A stretch of DNA of 64,000 nt from Streptomyces cellostaticus (GTDB taxonomy: Bacteria > Actinomycetota > Actinomycetes > Streptomycetales > Streptomycetaceae): contig NZ_JALLIN010000030.1 of the NCBI RefSeq assembly GCF_023630175.1, positions 1 through 64,000 on the forward strand, read 5' to 3'. A model generated the notes under the pieces. That model was not told the origin of the DNA. It did not search any database and saw only the letters and a list, made by a program, of their open reading frames with translations. This document shows positions 32,997 through 40,990 of this stretch, in pieces. A program made the position numbers and the translations under genes. How positions within the stretch are numbered: the stretch's first letter is position 1; each line of letters starts with the position of its first letter.

Positions 32997-33788
32997 TCAG
33001 CCGGGTGGCGACGCGCTTGTGATCACCGCGAAGCGTGCCCCGTAGGGGTCGGCGATTCTGGCCATGCGTCCGACGCCCTCCAGCGTGCTCGGTGGCACGC
33101 GCACCGTGCCGCCGAGCCGCCGCGCCTTCTCGGCCACGGCGTCGGTGTCGTCGACCTCGAAGTACGGCAGCCAGTACGGGCCGGCCTCCGCCTCGGCCGG
33201 GTCGTCGGCCAGCGGCACCATCCCGCCGAACATCTCGCCCTCGCCGGCCCCGCCGGCATTGACGCAGGTGTACGTGCCGCCGGGAAGGGGCACGCCGGAG
33301 GTCTCCAGACCGAGGACCCTGTGGTAAAAGGCGGCGGCCGCCGCGACGTCCGCCGTGTACAACTCGACCCAGCACAGCGCGCCCGGCTCGTTCGCCATGT
33401 CGACTCCTTCCGTCCGCCCGGGCTGCCAGACGCCGAACGGCACCCGCGCCCGGTCGGCGAGGATCGCCATGTGCCCCTCGCCCCTCACGTCGACGGGCCG
33501 GAACAGCACCCCGCCGTGCGCCTGTTCGGCCAGTGCGGCGGTGTCCTGCGCGTCCTCGCTCCGGAAGTACACGGTCCAGGCCGGCGGGCCCTGCTCCGGT
33601 CCGGTCGGCATGCCGCCGGCCACGGTCCTGCCGTCGAGCTGGAAGAAGCCGTAGCCGCCGGCGTCCGGCCCCGCCGACCGGAACTGCCAGCCGAAGAGAC
33701 CGCCGTAGAAGGAGAGGGCGCCGTCCAGGTCGGGGGTGCCGACATCGACCCAGTTCGGAGCGCCGTTGACGAAACGGGTGGTGAGCAT
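32997..33788 (-). CDS. VOC-family (glyoxalase/bleomycin-resistance-like) protein, two domains
   Basis: 263 residues with two tandem VOC domains: first about 8-120 (PNWVDVGTPDLDGALSFYGG, LFGWQFRSAG...GYGFFQLDG), second about 135-260 (ALCWVELYTADVAAAAAFYH, VLGLETSGVPLPGGTYTCVN, PYWLPYFEVDDTDAVAEKAR). VOC proteins are metal-binding dioxygenases, glyoxalases or antibiotic-binding proteins; the substrate cannot be assigned. The start codon ATG at 33788 was chosen because the domain begins directly after it. Divergent from the WhiB-like gene. Confidence 0.87.
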   Translation of the reverse strand: MLTTRFVNGAPNWVDVGTPDLDGALSFYGGLFGWQFRSAGPDAGGYGFFQLDGRTVAGGMPTGPEQGPPAWTVYFRSEDAQDTAALAEQAHGGVLFRPVDVRGEGHMAILADRARVPFGVWQPGRTEGVDMANEPGALCWVELYTADVAAAAAFYHRVLGLETSGVPLPGGTYTCVNAGGAGEGEMFGGMVPLADDPAEAEAGPYWLPYFEVDDTDAVAEKARRLGGTVRVPPSTLEGVGRMARIADPYGARFAVITSASPPG

Positions 33789-34106
33789 CTTCGCCCTCCT
33801 CGACAGGGGGACCGTGAACCGGGTCCCGTCCTCTGCTCTGCCGAGTCTGGCACCGCCCACCGGCAACCGCCGCCGAGGTGCCGCGGCGTGCCGGGCCCAC
33901 GTGCGCGGCCGGCCCTGCCGGGCCCGGGGGATCCACGGGATTCGGCGCCGCCGCCGCGCGCCGCCGTGCACGGGCGTGTCGCACGGCGCATCATCGGGAC
34001 GGTCCACGCCTTCCGCGCGTGCCGGCCGCCGTGCCGAGAGCCGGGTCGACGCGGCGTTGATGCGGTGTTGATCGAACGTTTTTCGCCGCACGGCACGATC
34101 CTGGCC
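33789..34106. other. 318-bp divergent region between VOC and WhiB-like genes
   Basis: Contains presumed promoters for both genes. Short words repeat near the WhiB-like gene (GTTGATGCGGT / GTTGATCGAAC, 11 bp apart), and there is a T-rich stretch CGTTTTTCG. No gene or convincing operator is seen. Confidence 0.4.
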
Positions 34107-34352
34107 ATGCACATCGACACGATCACCCCGGCCGACACCGCCTGGCAGGCCCAGGCCCTGTGCGCGCAGACCGGGGCCGACTTCTTCTTCCCCGAGCCCG
34201 GCAGCTCGGTCCGCGAGGCGAAGCGCATCTGCGGCATGTGCGAGATGCGCCCGGCCTGCCTCGACTACGCGCTGGCCAACGACGAACGCTTCGGCGTCTG
34301 GGGCGGTCTGTCCGAGAAGGAGCGCCTCGCGATGAGGCGCACCTCGGGCTGA
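34107..34352 (+). CDS. WhiB-like (Wbl) iron-sulfur protein
   Basis: 81 residues, the size of a minimal Wbl protein. The four [4Fe-4S] ligand cysteines are C19, C42, C45 and C51 (LCAQTG; ICGMCEMRPACLDYA), followed by the turn motif GVWGG (63-67) and a basic tail KERLAMRRTSG. Wbl proteins bind sigma factors and regulate development, redox response or antibiotic production in actinobacteria; which Wbl this is cannot be told from length alone. Upstream ATGs in the frame have no ribosome site. Its gene is convergent with the desaturase, 19 bp apart. Confidence 0.95.
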   Translation: MHIDTITPADTAWQAQALCAQTGADFFFPEPGSSVREAKRICGMCEMRPACLDYALANDERFGVWGGLSEKERLAMRRTSG

Positions 34353-34371
34353 CCGCCCGCGGAGGGAGTCC

Positions 34372-35346
34372 TCAGCCGGCCGCCCGGGCCGCCATCCGGG
34401 CCTTGCGCGCCGCCAGCCGCTCGTCGAACCGGGTGGCCTCGGTGTCCAGGCCGCCCATGAACAGACCCAGCTCCTCCTGGGCCCGCAGGCCCTCCGGGCC
34501 CAGCCCGTCGATCTCCATGACCTTCAGGAAGCGCAGCACGGGCTGCAGCACGTCGTCGTGGTGGATGCGCAGGTTGTAGACCTCGCCGATCGCCATCTGC
34601 GCCGCCGCCCGCTCGAAGCCGGGGATGCCGTGCCCGGGCATGCGGAAGTCGACGACGACGTCCCGGACCGCCTGCATGGTGAGGTCGGGGGCGAGTTCGA
34701 AGGCGGCCTTCAGCAGGTTGCGGTAGAAGACCATGTGCAGGTTCTCGTCGGTCGCGATACGGGCCAGCATGCGGTCGCAGACCGGGTCACCGGACTGGTG
34801 GCCGGTGTTGCGGTGCGAGATCCGGGTGGCCAGTTCCTGGAAGGCCACGTAAGCGATCGAGTGCAGCATCGAGTGCCGGTTGTCGGACTCGAAGCCCTCG
34901 CTCATGTGGGACATCCGGAACTGCTCCAGCTTGTCCGGGTCCACCGCGCGCGAGGTGAGCAGGTAGTCGCGCATCACGATGCCGTGCCGGCCCTCCTCGG
35001 CCGTCCAGCGGTGCACCCACGTACCCCACGCGCCGTCGCGGCCGAACAGCGAGGCGATCTCGTGGTGGTAGCTCGGGAGGTTGTCCTCGGTCAGCAGGTT
35101 GACGACGAGGGCGATACGGCCGATCTCCGTCACACCGGACTGCTCCTTGCCCCAGGCCTCGCCGTCCTCGAACACGCCGGGGAAGTTGCGGCCGTCGCTC
35201 CAGGGCACGTACTCGTGCGGCATCCAGTCCTTGGCGATCTTCAGATGCCGGTTCAGCTCCTTCTCGACCACTTCCTCCAGCGCGTACAGCAGCCGCGCGT
35301 CGGTCCAGGCGGACGGGCTGCCGAGGTGAGGGGAGGTGATCGTCAC
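34372..35346 (-). CDS. Acyl-[acyl-carrier-protein] desaturase
   Basis: 324 residues. Soluble di-iron enzyme that introduces a double bond into acyl-ACP, adjusting membrane fluidity. The ferritin-like four-helix bundle shows its ligands: E in LLTEDNLPSYHHE (about 85-97), EEGRHG (about 116-121), and DENLHMVFYRN (about 199-209). Length fits the bacterial DesA/FabG-like class rather than the longer plant forms. Preceded by a 15-bp-period repeat array that probably binds a lipid-sensing repressor; the regulator gene is not adjacent. Transcription likely responds to temperature or fatty acids, by analogy. Confidence 0.93.
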   Translation of the reverse strand: MTITSPHLGSPSAWTDARLLYALEEVVEKELNRHLKIAKDWMPHEYVPWSDGRNFPGVFEDGEAWGKEQSGVTEIGRIALVVNLLTEDNLPSYHHEIASLFGRDGAWGTWVHRWTAEEGRHGIVMRDYLLTSRAVDPDKLEQFRMSHMSEGFESDNRHSMLHSIAYVAFQELATRISHRNTGHQSGDPVCDRMLARIATDENLHMVFYRNLLKAAFELAPDLTMQAVRDVVVDFRMPGHGIPGFERAAAQMAIGEVYNLRIHHDDVLQPVLRFLKVMEIDGLGPEGLRAQEELGLFMGGLDTEATRFDERLAARKARMAARAAG

Positions 35347-35414
35347 GGGAACTCCAGGGGGACGCCGAGCAGATGCGGGGGTTGGGGGACGGTCCGGCGA
35401 GCGGTGCCGGGAAA

Positions 35415-35469
35415 CCTACGTGATCGTAGGCTACGAACCCGTAGGTTACGAAGCCGTAGGTTAAGGTCT
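35415..35469. promoter_or_regulatory. 15-bp-period operator array upstream of the desaturase
   Basis: CGTAGG occurs at 35425, 35440 and 35455, exactly 15 bp apart, in units CGTAGGCTACGAACC, CGTAGGTTACGAAGC and CGTAGGTTAAGGTCT. The first unit is also the right arm of CCTACG-TGAT-CGTAGG (35415-35430). About 80-120 bp upstream of the desaturase ATG. Probably binding sites of a TetR-type repressor. Confidence 0.75.
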
Positions 35470-35520
35470 CCGTAAAGATCGCTGATCAGATGCCCTGGCG
35501 CGGGCCCTTCACGGGTGTGC

Positions 35521-35558
35521 CGAACAGCCCCGGGACCCGCAGGTCCCGGGGCTGTTCG
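35521..35558. terminator. Very strong terminator downstream of ddaH
   Basis: Perfect 17-bp arms CGAACAGCCCCGGGACC / GGTCCCGGGGCTGTTCG around a CGCA loop, 19 bp beyond the ddaH stop; also upstream of the desaturase promoter, which it would insulate. Confidence 0.88.
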
Positions 35559-35576
35559 AGGCAGGGCGTCACTCCG

Positions 35577-36353
35577 TCAGGCGTACAGCTCCCGGAGCCG
35601 GACCGAGAGACACGTCACACACCCCTCGAGCTTCTCGAACTCCGATATGTCCACCGTGACCACCTCGTGGCCGAGATCGGTCAGCAGCTCCGCCGTCTTC
35701 GGGGCGCTCGCCGCCATGAGCAGCTTGTGGCCGCCCAGCAGCACCACGTGCGCACCGGACTCCTCCGGCACGGACAGGAACCCCGGGAACAGCGACGGCC
35801 GGTCCACCATCGGGATGTGCCCGATCACCGTCCCGTCCGGCAGCGCGGTGACGGCCGACTTCAGGTGCAGCACCTTGCTGACCGGCACGGCCACCACCCG
35901 TGCGCCCAGGGGCTCGAACGCGGCCCGGAGCTGCTGCACCCCGGCCGCGTTGGTGCGTCCGCCCCGGCCGACGTAGACGGTGTCGCCCACCTTGAGGACG
36001 TCGCCGCCGTCCAGCGTGCCCGGCTCCCAGATCCAGTTCACCGAGCAGCCGAGCCGGGCCACGGCCTCCTCGACGCCCGCGGTCTCCGCGCGCCGGGACT
36101 CCGCGCCGGGCCGGGTGATCAGCGCCACGTTCCGGTACATGACCACGGTGTCCTCGACGAACACCGAGTCGGGGCAGTCGTCGGCGGGGTCGACCTCGAT
36201 CGTCTCCCAGCCGTGCGCGCCGAGCGCCTCGACGTAGGCGTCCCACTGCTCGGCCGCGAGGTCCACGTCGGCCTTCTCCCGCTCGATGTGCGTCACCAGC
36301 CCCTCGGCGAGCAGCGGGCCGGGGCGGCGGACGAGGGCCTTCTTGCTGGGCAC
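35577..36353 (-). CDS. ddaH: Dimethylarginine dimethylaminohydrolase
   Basis: 258 residues. Hydrolyses N-omega-methylated arginines to citrulline and methylamines. Amidinotransferase-fold motifs: ADDCPDSVFVEDTVVMY (acidic ligands, about 57-73), EPGTLDGGDVLKVGD, the catalytic histidine in VLHLKSAVTALPDG (about 165), and the nucleophile cysteine in EKLEGCVTCLSVRLREL close to the C-terminus. Same strand as the ABC-F gene 93 bp upstream, with a hairpin between them (36378-36412). Role: recycling of methylarginines or self-protection; in Streptomyces probably nitrogen scavenging. Confidence 0.93.
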   Translation of the reverse strand: MPSKKALVRRPGPLLAEGLVTHIEREKADVDLAAEQWDAYVEALGAHGWETIEVDPADDCPDSVFVEDTVVMYRNVALITRPGAESRRAETAGVEEAVARLGCSVNWIWEPGTLDGGDVLKVGDTVYVGRGGRTNAAGVQQLRAAFEPLGARVVAVPVSKVLHLKSAVTALPDGTVIGHIPMVDRPSLFPGFLSVPEESGAHVVLLGGHKLLMAASAPKTAELLTDLGHEVVTVDISEFEKLEGCVTCLSVRLRELYA

Positions 36354-36377
36354 GAGGGGCCTTTCCTGATCGGCGGT

Positions 36378-36412
36378 GCGGTCCGGCGCCCGGGGTACGG
36401 GGGCCGGACCGC
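36378..36412 (-). terminator. Hairpin between the ABC-F and ddaH genes
   Basis: Perfect 10-bp arms GCGGTCCGGC / GCCGGACCGC with a 15-nt loop. It lies between the ABC-F stop (36447) and the ddaH start (36353); may terminate ABC-F transcription or fold in the ddaH leader. Confidence 0.5.
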
Positions 36413-36446
36413 CATCATGCAGCGCGGCATGGCCAGGACAAAACCC

Positions 36447-38126
36447 TCATCCTGCCGCGTTAGCAGGCTGTTCCCCTCCTGAGACCTCGGGCGGTACCGG
36501 CCGGCCCGGGTTCGCGAGCTCCTCGGGCGTGGTCTCCCTCAGCTTCCCTCCCTCCATCAGCAGCCAGCGGGTGATGCCGATCGACTCCAGGAACGGCAGG
36601 TCGTGGCTGGCGACGAGCAGTGCGCCCTGGTACGACTCCAGGGCCGAGGTCAGCTGCCGGACGCTCGCCATGTCGAGGTTGTTGGTCGGCTCGTCCAGCA
36701 GAAGGAGCTGGGGCGCCGGTTCGGCGAGCATCAGCGCGGCCAGGGCCGCCCGGAACCGCTCGCCGCCGGACAGCGTGCCCGCCTTCTGGTCGGCCCGTGC
36801 GCCACGGAACAGGAAGCGGGCCAGGCGCGCCCGGACCCGGTTGTTGGTGGCGCCCGGCGCGAACCGGGCCACGTTCTCGGCGACGGTCGCCTCGTCGTCG
36901 AGAACGTCCAGGCGCTGCGGCAGGAACCGCAGCGGGACGTGCGTCAGCGCCTCGCCGGCCACCGCCGGCAGCTCCCCGGTGATGGTCCGCAGCAGCGTCG
37001 TCTTGCCGGCGCCGTTGCGTCCCACGAGCGCGATCCGCTCCGGCCCGCGCAGATCGAGGATGCCCTCGACACGGGACCCGTAGGCCGTCTCCAGGTTCTC
37101 CAGGGTGAGCACCTGGCGGCCGGGCGGCACGGCGGTGAAGGGCAGTTCGACGCGGATCTCGTCGTCGTCCCGCACCGCCTCGACCGCTTCGTCCAGCCGG
37201 TCCCTGGCCTCGGCGAGCCGTTCCTCGTGCATGATGCGGTGTTTGCCCGCGGACTCCTGCGCGGCGCGTCTGCGCGCGCCCATGACGATCTTCGGTTCCC
37301 GCTTGGTCTCGAACATCTTCTGCCCGTACCGCTTGCGCCGGGCCAGTTTGACCTGGGCGTCGGCCAGTTCGCGCTTCTGCTTGCGCACGTCCGACTCGGC
37401 GACCCGCACCATCCGCTCGGCAGCCTCCTGTTCGACCGCGAGGGCCTCCTCGTACGCCGAGAAGTTGCCGCCGTACCGGACGATCTCGCCGGAGCGCAGA
37501 TCGGCGATCTGGTCGACCAGGTCGAGCAGTTCGCGGTCGTGGCTGACGACCACCAGCACACCGGGCCAGGCGGTGACGGCCGCGTACAGCCGGCGGCGCG
37601 CGTACAGGTCCAGGTTGTTGGTGGGCTCGTCGAGCAGCAGGACGTCCGGGCGGCGCAGCAGCAGCGCGGCCAGCCGCAGCAGTACGGACTCGCCGCCGGA
37701 CACCTCGCCGACGCTACGGTCCAGGCCGATGCCGCCGAGGCCCAGCTCGCCCAGGGTGACCAGGGCGCGCTCCTCGACGTCCCAGTCGTCGCCGACCGCC
37801 TCGAAGTGCTCCTCGGCGGCGTCGCCCGCCTCGATGGCGTGCAGGGCGCCTCGCTGAGCGGCGATGCCCAGGACCTCGTCGACCCGGAGCGTGGTGTCGA
37901 GCGTGACGTTCTGCGGCAGATGGCCGATCTCACCGGTCACCTTGACGGTGCCGTCGGCCGGGAGCAGTTCACCGGCGAGCAGTCTCAACAGGGTCGACTT
38001 CCCGGAACCGTTGACGCCGACGAGACCCGTCCGGCCGGGGCCGAAGGCGACGTCGAGGCCGTCGAAGACGGAGGTGCCGTCGGGCCAGGCGAAGGACAGG
38101 GACGTGCAGGTGAGGGACATTGACAT
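36447..38126 (-). CDS. ABC-F family ATPase (ribosome-associated)
   Basis: 559 residues with two ABC ATPase modules and no membrane segments, the ABC-F architecture. First module: GVNGSGKSTLLRLLAG, signature VSGGESVLLRLAALL, Walker B LLLDEPTNNLDL. Linker about 235-310, Lys/Arg-rich and helical (RKQKRELADAQVKLARRKR). Second module: GRNGAGKTTLLRTITG, LSGGERFRAALAALM, LLLLDEPTNNLDM. These proteins act in translation or antibiotic resistance by ribosomal protection. The start ATG-TCA-ATG is preceded by a long leader (38127-38481), a feature of resistance ABC-F genes controlled by attenuation; whether this one is resistance-type cannot be told. Confidence 0.92.
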   Translation of the reverse strand: MSMSLTCTSLSFAWPDGTSVFDGLDVAFGPGRTGLVGVNGSGKSTLLRLLAGELLPADGTVKVTGEIGHLPQNVTLDTTLRVDEVLGIAAQRGALHAIEAGDAAEEHFEAVGDDWDVEERALVTLGELGLGGIGLDRSVGEVSGGESVLLRLAALLLRRPDVLLLDEPTNNLDLYARRRLYAAVTAWPGVLVVVSHDRELLDLVDQIADLRSGEIVRYGGNFSAYEEALAVEQEAAERMVRVAESDVRKQKRELADAQVKLARRKRYGQKMFETKREPKIVMGARRRAAQESAGKHRIMHEERLAEARDRLDEAVEAVRDDDEIRVELPFTAVPPGRQVLTLENLETAYGSRVEGILDLRGPERIALVGRNGAGKTTLLRTITGELPAVAGEALTHVPLRFLPQRLDVLDDEATVAENVARFAPGATNNRVRARLARFLFRGARADQKAGTLSGGERFRAALAALMLAEPAPQLLLLDEPTNNLDMASVRQLTSALESYQGALLVASHDLPFLESIGITRWLLMEGGKLRETTPEELANPGRPVPPEVSGGEQPANAAG

Positions 38127-38481
38127 AAGGGCCTCGCGATTGCCGGGTGCGGTCTGTGCGGACGCGTGTCGAGACACCGCGAGGCGGAAACCGAAGGCCT
38201 GGGCGGCAGGGAGCCCATGGAGAAGGGCCTGTGCCGGAGGACGGAGGGTCGGGCGCCGAGGTCGTACAACCACGCACACCTCAGCGGTGTGAGCGCGGTG
38301 TCTCAGGACCTCAGACGAGCAACGTCCTTCTCCAATCGGCGGCAACAGGACCGCGTACAACGTACGAGGGGGGTGAAACGCTGTCAACGGAATTGGCCGC
38401 CGACAGGCGCGCAGCGGTGCACCGGCACCCGCTCACGAGTCCGCCCGGGCCGCCCGCACCCCGGTCCCCGCGCCTGCGACC
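38127..38481 (-). promoter_or_regulatory. Long 5' region of the ABC-F gene (possible leader peptide)
   Basis: 355 bp upstream of the ABC-F start. A GTG-initiated frame (V-C-V-V-V-R-P-R-R-P) runs in-frame through the region into the ABC-F gene without a stop, so it is either an N-terminal extension or a leader-peptide region. GTGTCGAGACAC (38167-38178) is a perfect palindrome. Antibiotic-responsive ABC-F genes often have attenuator leaders; evidence here is only positional. Confidence 0.35.
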
Positions 38482-38898
38482 TCAGCAGGCGTCCCGCATC
38501 AGGACGGCAAGGTCGTGGTCGAGGTCGAACTGGAGGTGTTCCAGGCCGACCGGCACGAGGCCGGCCGTCGCCTCCAGGAACCGGCGTATCTCGCCCGAGC
38601 GCACGTGCACGACCGCCGTGCCCTCGGGGGCGTGGAACTCCAGCACGGTGCGGTCGTAGCCGTACGGCCGGACGCGGACGTCCCCGTGGCCCTCCGGACC
38701 CTCGAGGCCCGCCGCGAGGAGTTCACGGGAGAAGGTCCAGCAGACGTCGACGCCCTCCAGGGTGGCCGGCGCGGGGAAGGCCATCCGGACGGCGAACGGA
38801 TCGCGCCGGTCGTAGCACAGCGTGGCGGGGATGCTCAGCATGCGTGGTGCGGCGGCGACGAGGCGTGCCTCTACGGGCTGCTCGATCATGGTGGACAA
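38482..38898 (-). CDS. SsgA-like sporulation/cell-division protein (SsgD-like)
   Basis: 138 residues from a TTG preceded by GGGAG seven bases upstream; the ATG at 38889 is the alternative. SsgA-like proteins are Streptomyces-specific and control septum placement and cell-wall remodelling during sporulation. The family core is evident: LSIPATLCYDRRDPFAVRMA, CWTFSRELLAAGLEGPEGHG, VRPYGYDRTVLEFHAPEG, EIRRFLEATAGLVPVGLEHL and the end FDLDHDLAVLM. By remembered synteny this is the SsgD position. Transcribed on the same strand as the downstream ABC-F gene but with a 355-bp gap, so probably separate. Confidence 0.92.
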   Translation of the reverse strand: MSTMIEQPVEARLVAAAPRMLSIPATLCYDRRDPFAVRMAFPAPATLEGVDVCWTFSRELLAAGLEGPEGHGDVRVRPYGYDRTVLEFHAPEGTAVVHVRSGEIRRFLEATAGLVPVGLEHLQFDLDHDLAVLMRDAC

Positions 38899-39110
38899 CG
38901 CCTTGCTCCCTTGTGACGGCTGGACGTGCTGCAGGTGTGGAACCCGGTACTGGAGGAGACGTCGGATCCGGCCAGTCCGTGCACACGAGACACGAGTGAC
39001 CTCGGTCACCGCCTTCATGCTTCGGGACCGGTGAGGCGGGTGGGGCGGCCCGCCAGGACGCCGCCGGGCCCTCTGGACGGTGCCGGGGCGGTCCGCTAAC
39101 TTCGCCCGCC

Positions 39111-40217
39111 ATGAGGCGCTCGGGGAGCACACGACGCGGGGGACGGACACATCGGCTGCCGGCGGCGGGGCTGGCCTGCGTGGCGGTACTGGCCGCGCCG
39201 GCGGCACCGGCCGCCGCCGGGGCCGCGGCCCCGGCGGCGGCCGGTGCGCACTGGGCGGAGAAGGACAGCGGCACCCCGCAGGTCCGCTTCCGGGGCCTGG
39301 CGGCCGTCGACCGCCGGACCGCCTGGCTGGCCGGTACCGGCGGCACCGTACTGCGCACCACCGACGGCGGGACGAGCTGGCGGAACGTCTCCCCGCCCGG
39401 CGCCGCCGGCCTGCAGTTCCGGGACGTCGAGGCGTTCGACGGGCGGCGCGCGGTGGTGCTGGCGATCGGCGAGGGCGAGGCCTCCCGGATCTACCGCACC
39501 GAGGACGGGGGCAGCACATGGGCGGAGTCGTTCCGCAACACCGACCCGAGGGCCTTCTACGACTGCCTCACCTTCTTCGACCGCCGCCGCGGCCTCGCCA
39601 TGAGCGACCCGGTGGACGGCCGGTTCCGCATCCTGTCCACGGGCGACGGCGGTCGCTCCTGGCGCGTGCTGCCCTCGGCGGGCATGCCGCCCGCCCTGGA
39701 CGGCGAGGCCGGCTTCGCCGCGAGCGGCCAGTGCCTGGTCACCGCAGGACCGAAGGACGTCTGGCTGGCCACCGGCGGTGCCGCCCGCGCGCGCGTGCTG
39801 CACTCCGCCGACCGCGGGCTGACCTGGACGGCCGCCGACACGCCGGTGCCGGCGGGTGATCCCGCCAAGGGCGTCTTCGCGCTCGCCTTCCGCGACCGCG
39901 CCCACGGCCTCGCCGTCGGCGGTGACTACCGCCCCGACCAGTCCTCGCCGCGGGCCGCCGCGGTGACCGCCGACGGCGGCCGCACCTGGCGCCCCGCCGC
40001 CACCGCGCCGCCCGCGTACCGCTCGGGCGCCGCCTGGCTCCCGCACAGCCGTACCACCGCGCTGGCCGTCGGACCGACCGGCACGGACGTGACCACGGAC
40101 GGGGGTCGTAGTTGGCGCACCGTCGGCACCGGTTCGTACGACACCGTGGCCTGCGCCCCCGACCTGAGCTGCTGGGCGGCCGGCGAGAAGGGGCGGGTGG
40201 CCCGGCTGGAACGCTGA
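39111..40217 (+). CDS. Secreted BNR/Ycf48-like beta-propeller protein
   Basis: 368 residues. A signal peptide (basic start with RRSGSTRRGGRTHR, Ala-rich core to about residue 45) and repeated Asp-box/BNR motifs: TTDGGTSWRNV, TEDGGSTWAESF, STGDGGRSWRVL, SADRGLTWTAA, TADGGRTWRPA and TTDGGRSWRTV, six in all, so a beta-propeller like the Ycf48 photosystem factor or sialidase-like proteins. No catalytic triad is evident. Annotated in relatives as an 'oxidoreductase', which the sequence does not support. Predicted leaderless: TAACTT (39097-39102) ends eight bases before the ATG. Confidence 0.87.
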   Translation: MRRSGSTRRGGRTHRLPAAGLACVAVLAAPAAPAAAGAAAPAAAGAHWAEKDSGTPQVRFRGLAAVDRRTAWLAGTGGTVLRTTDGGTSWRNVSPPGAAGLQFRDVEAFDGRRAVVLAIGEGEASRIYRTEDGGSTWAESFRNTDPRAFYDCLTFFDRRRGLAMSDPVDGRFRILSTGDGGRSWRVLPSAGMPPALDGEAGFAASGQCLVTAGPKDVWLATGGAARARVLHSADRGLTWTAADTPVPAGDPAKGVFALAFRDRAHGLAVGGDYRPDQSSPRAAAVTADGGRTWRPAATAPPAYRSGAAWLPHSRTTALAVGPTGTDVTTDGGRSWRTVGTGSYDTVACAPDLSCWAAGEKGRVARLER

Positions 40218-40281
40218 CGTGGCCGGGCCCGACCCGGGTACTCGTACCCCGTCCCACCACGCACGGCAGGAGGGAGCGATC

Positions 40282-40623
40282 ATGCCGGCCGGGTCCAGCC
40301 CCAAACGCGAACGCCAGTACGAGCACATCAAGGAGAGCGCGCGGGAGCGGGGCGAAAGCACCGAGCGCGCGAAGGAGATCGCCGCGCGGACCGTGAACAA
40401 GGAACGCGCGCGGTCCGGCGAGTCCCGGACCGCCGGCCGCAGCTCCACGCAGGACCTGTCGTCCGGCAGGCGCGGCGGCCTGCGGTCGGGCAGCCGGGCC
40501 GGCTCCCGAGGGCCGACCCGCGACCAGCTCTACGACGAGGCCAGGCGGCGCGGTGTCGAGGGCCGCTCCCACATGGACAAGGACCAGTTGCGGCGCGCGC
40601 TGGACGAGGAAGGGAAGGGCTGA
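40282..40623 (+). CDS. Small basic protein with Rho-N-like C-terminal motif
   Basis: 113 residues, extremely rich in Arg, Ser and Glu (KRERQYEHIKESARERGEST, ERAKEIAARTVNKERARSGE, SSGRRGGLRSGSRAGSRG). The last about 35 residues (TRDQLYDEARRRGVEGRSHM, then DKDQLRRALDEE) match the short Rho N-terminal/SAP-like motif. Relatives are annotated as plasmid-stabilisation or DUF7218 proteins; the biochemical role is unknown and nucleic-acid binding is inferred from charge. AGGAGGGAG lies before the ATG. Confidence 0.85.
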   Translation: MPAGSSPKRERQYEHIKESARERGESTERAKEIAARTVNKERARSGESRTAGRSSTQDLSSGRRGGLRSGSRAGSRGPTRDQLYDEARRRGVEGRSHMDKDQLRRALDEEGKG

Positions 40624-40633
40624 CCGGCTCCGG

Positions 40634-40930
40634 TCAGTCCGCCGGCTGCCGGTGGCGGTCCAGCTCCGGGGCCGTCTTCGTGGCGCGGAACTCCGTGATG
40701 CGGTACGCGCACACCCCGGCGGCGACGAACGGGTCGCCCCCGGTGACCTCCTCGATGCGGGCGCGGTCCTCCGCGACGGCGAGGATCACTCCGCCGTCGC
40801 GGGGCTCCTTGCGACCCGAGGCCAGGAAGTGGCCGTTCTCGTACTGCTCGTCCAGCCAGGCCCGGTGCGCCGGCAGCGCGGCGTCGACCTCGTCGAGCGG
40901 GGCGGTGTACGTCAGCTCCAGTACGAACAT
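40634..40930 (-). CDS. YciI-like protein
   Basis: 98 residues of the YciI/YCII family: MFVLELTYTAPLDEVDAALP at the start, AHRAWLDEQYENGHFLASGR with the conserved histidine and the substrate-pocket arginine, and the end FVAAGVCAYRITEFRATKT. YciI-type domains are found fused to or near diverse enzymes; function not established for this member. Convergent with the small basic protein (10 bp between stops) and divergent from endonuclease V. Minus-strand TAGGCT (40943-40938) ends seven bases before the ATG, predicting a leaderless transcript. Confidence 0.87.
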   Translation of the reverse strand: MFVLELTYTAPLDEVDAALPAHRAWLDEQYENGHFLASGRKEPRDGGVILAVAEDRARIEEVTGGDPFVAAGVCAYRITEFRATKTAPELDRHRQPAD

Positions 40931-40974
40931 GATCACGAGCCTACCCCGGCACCCGCCGGGCCGTCCCCGGGTCG

Positions 40975-40980
40975 TACAGT
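40975..40980 (+). promoter_or_regulatory. -10 element of endonuclease V gene
   Basis: TACAGT ends ten bases before the ATG, with no ribosome binding site in between; very short or absent leader predicted. Confidence 0.45.
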
Positions 40981-40990
40981 CCGGTCCACC

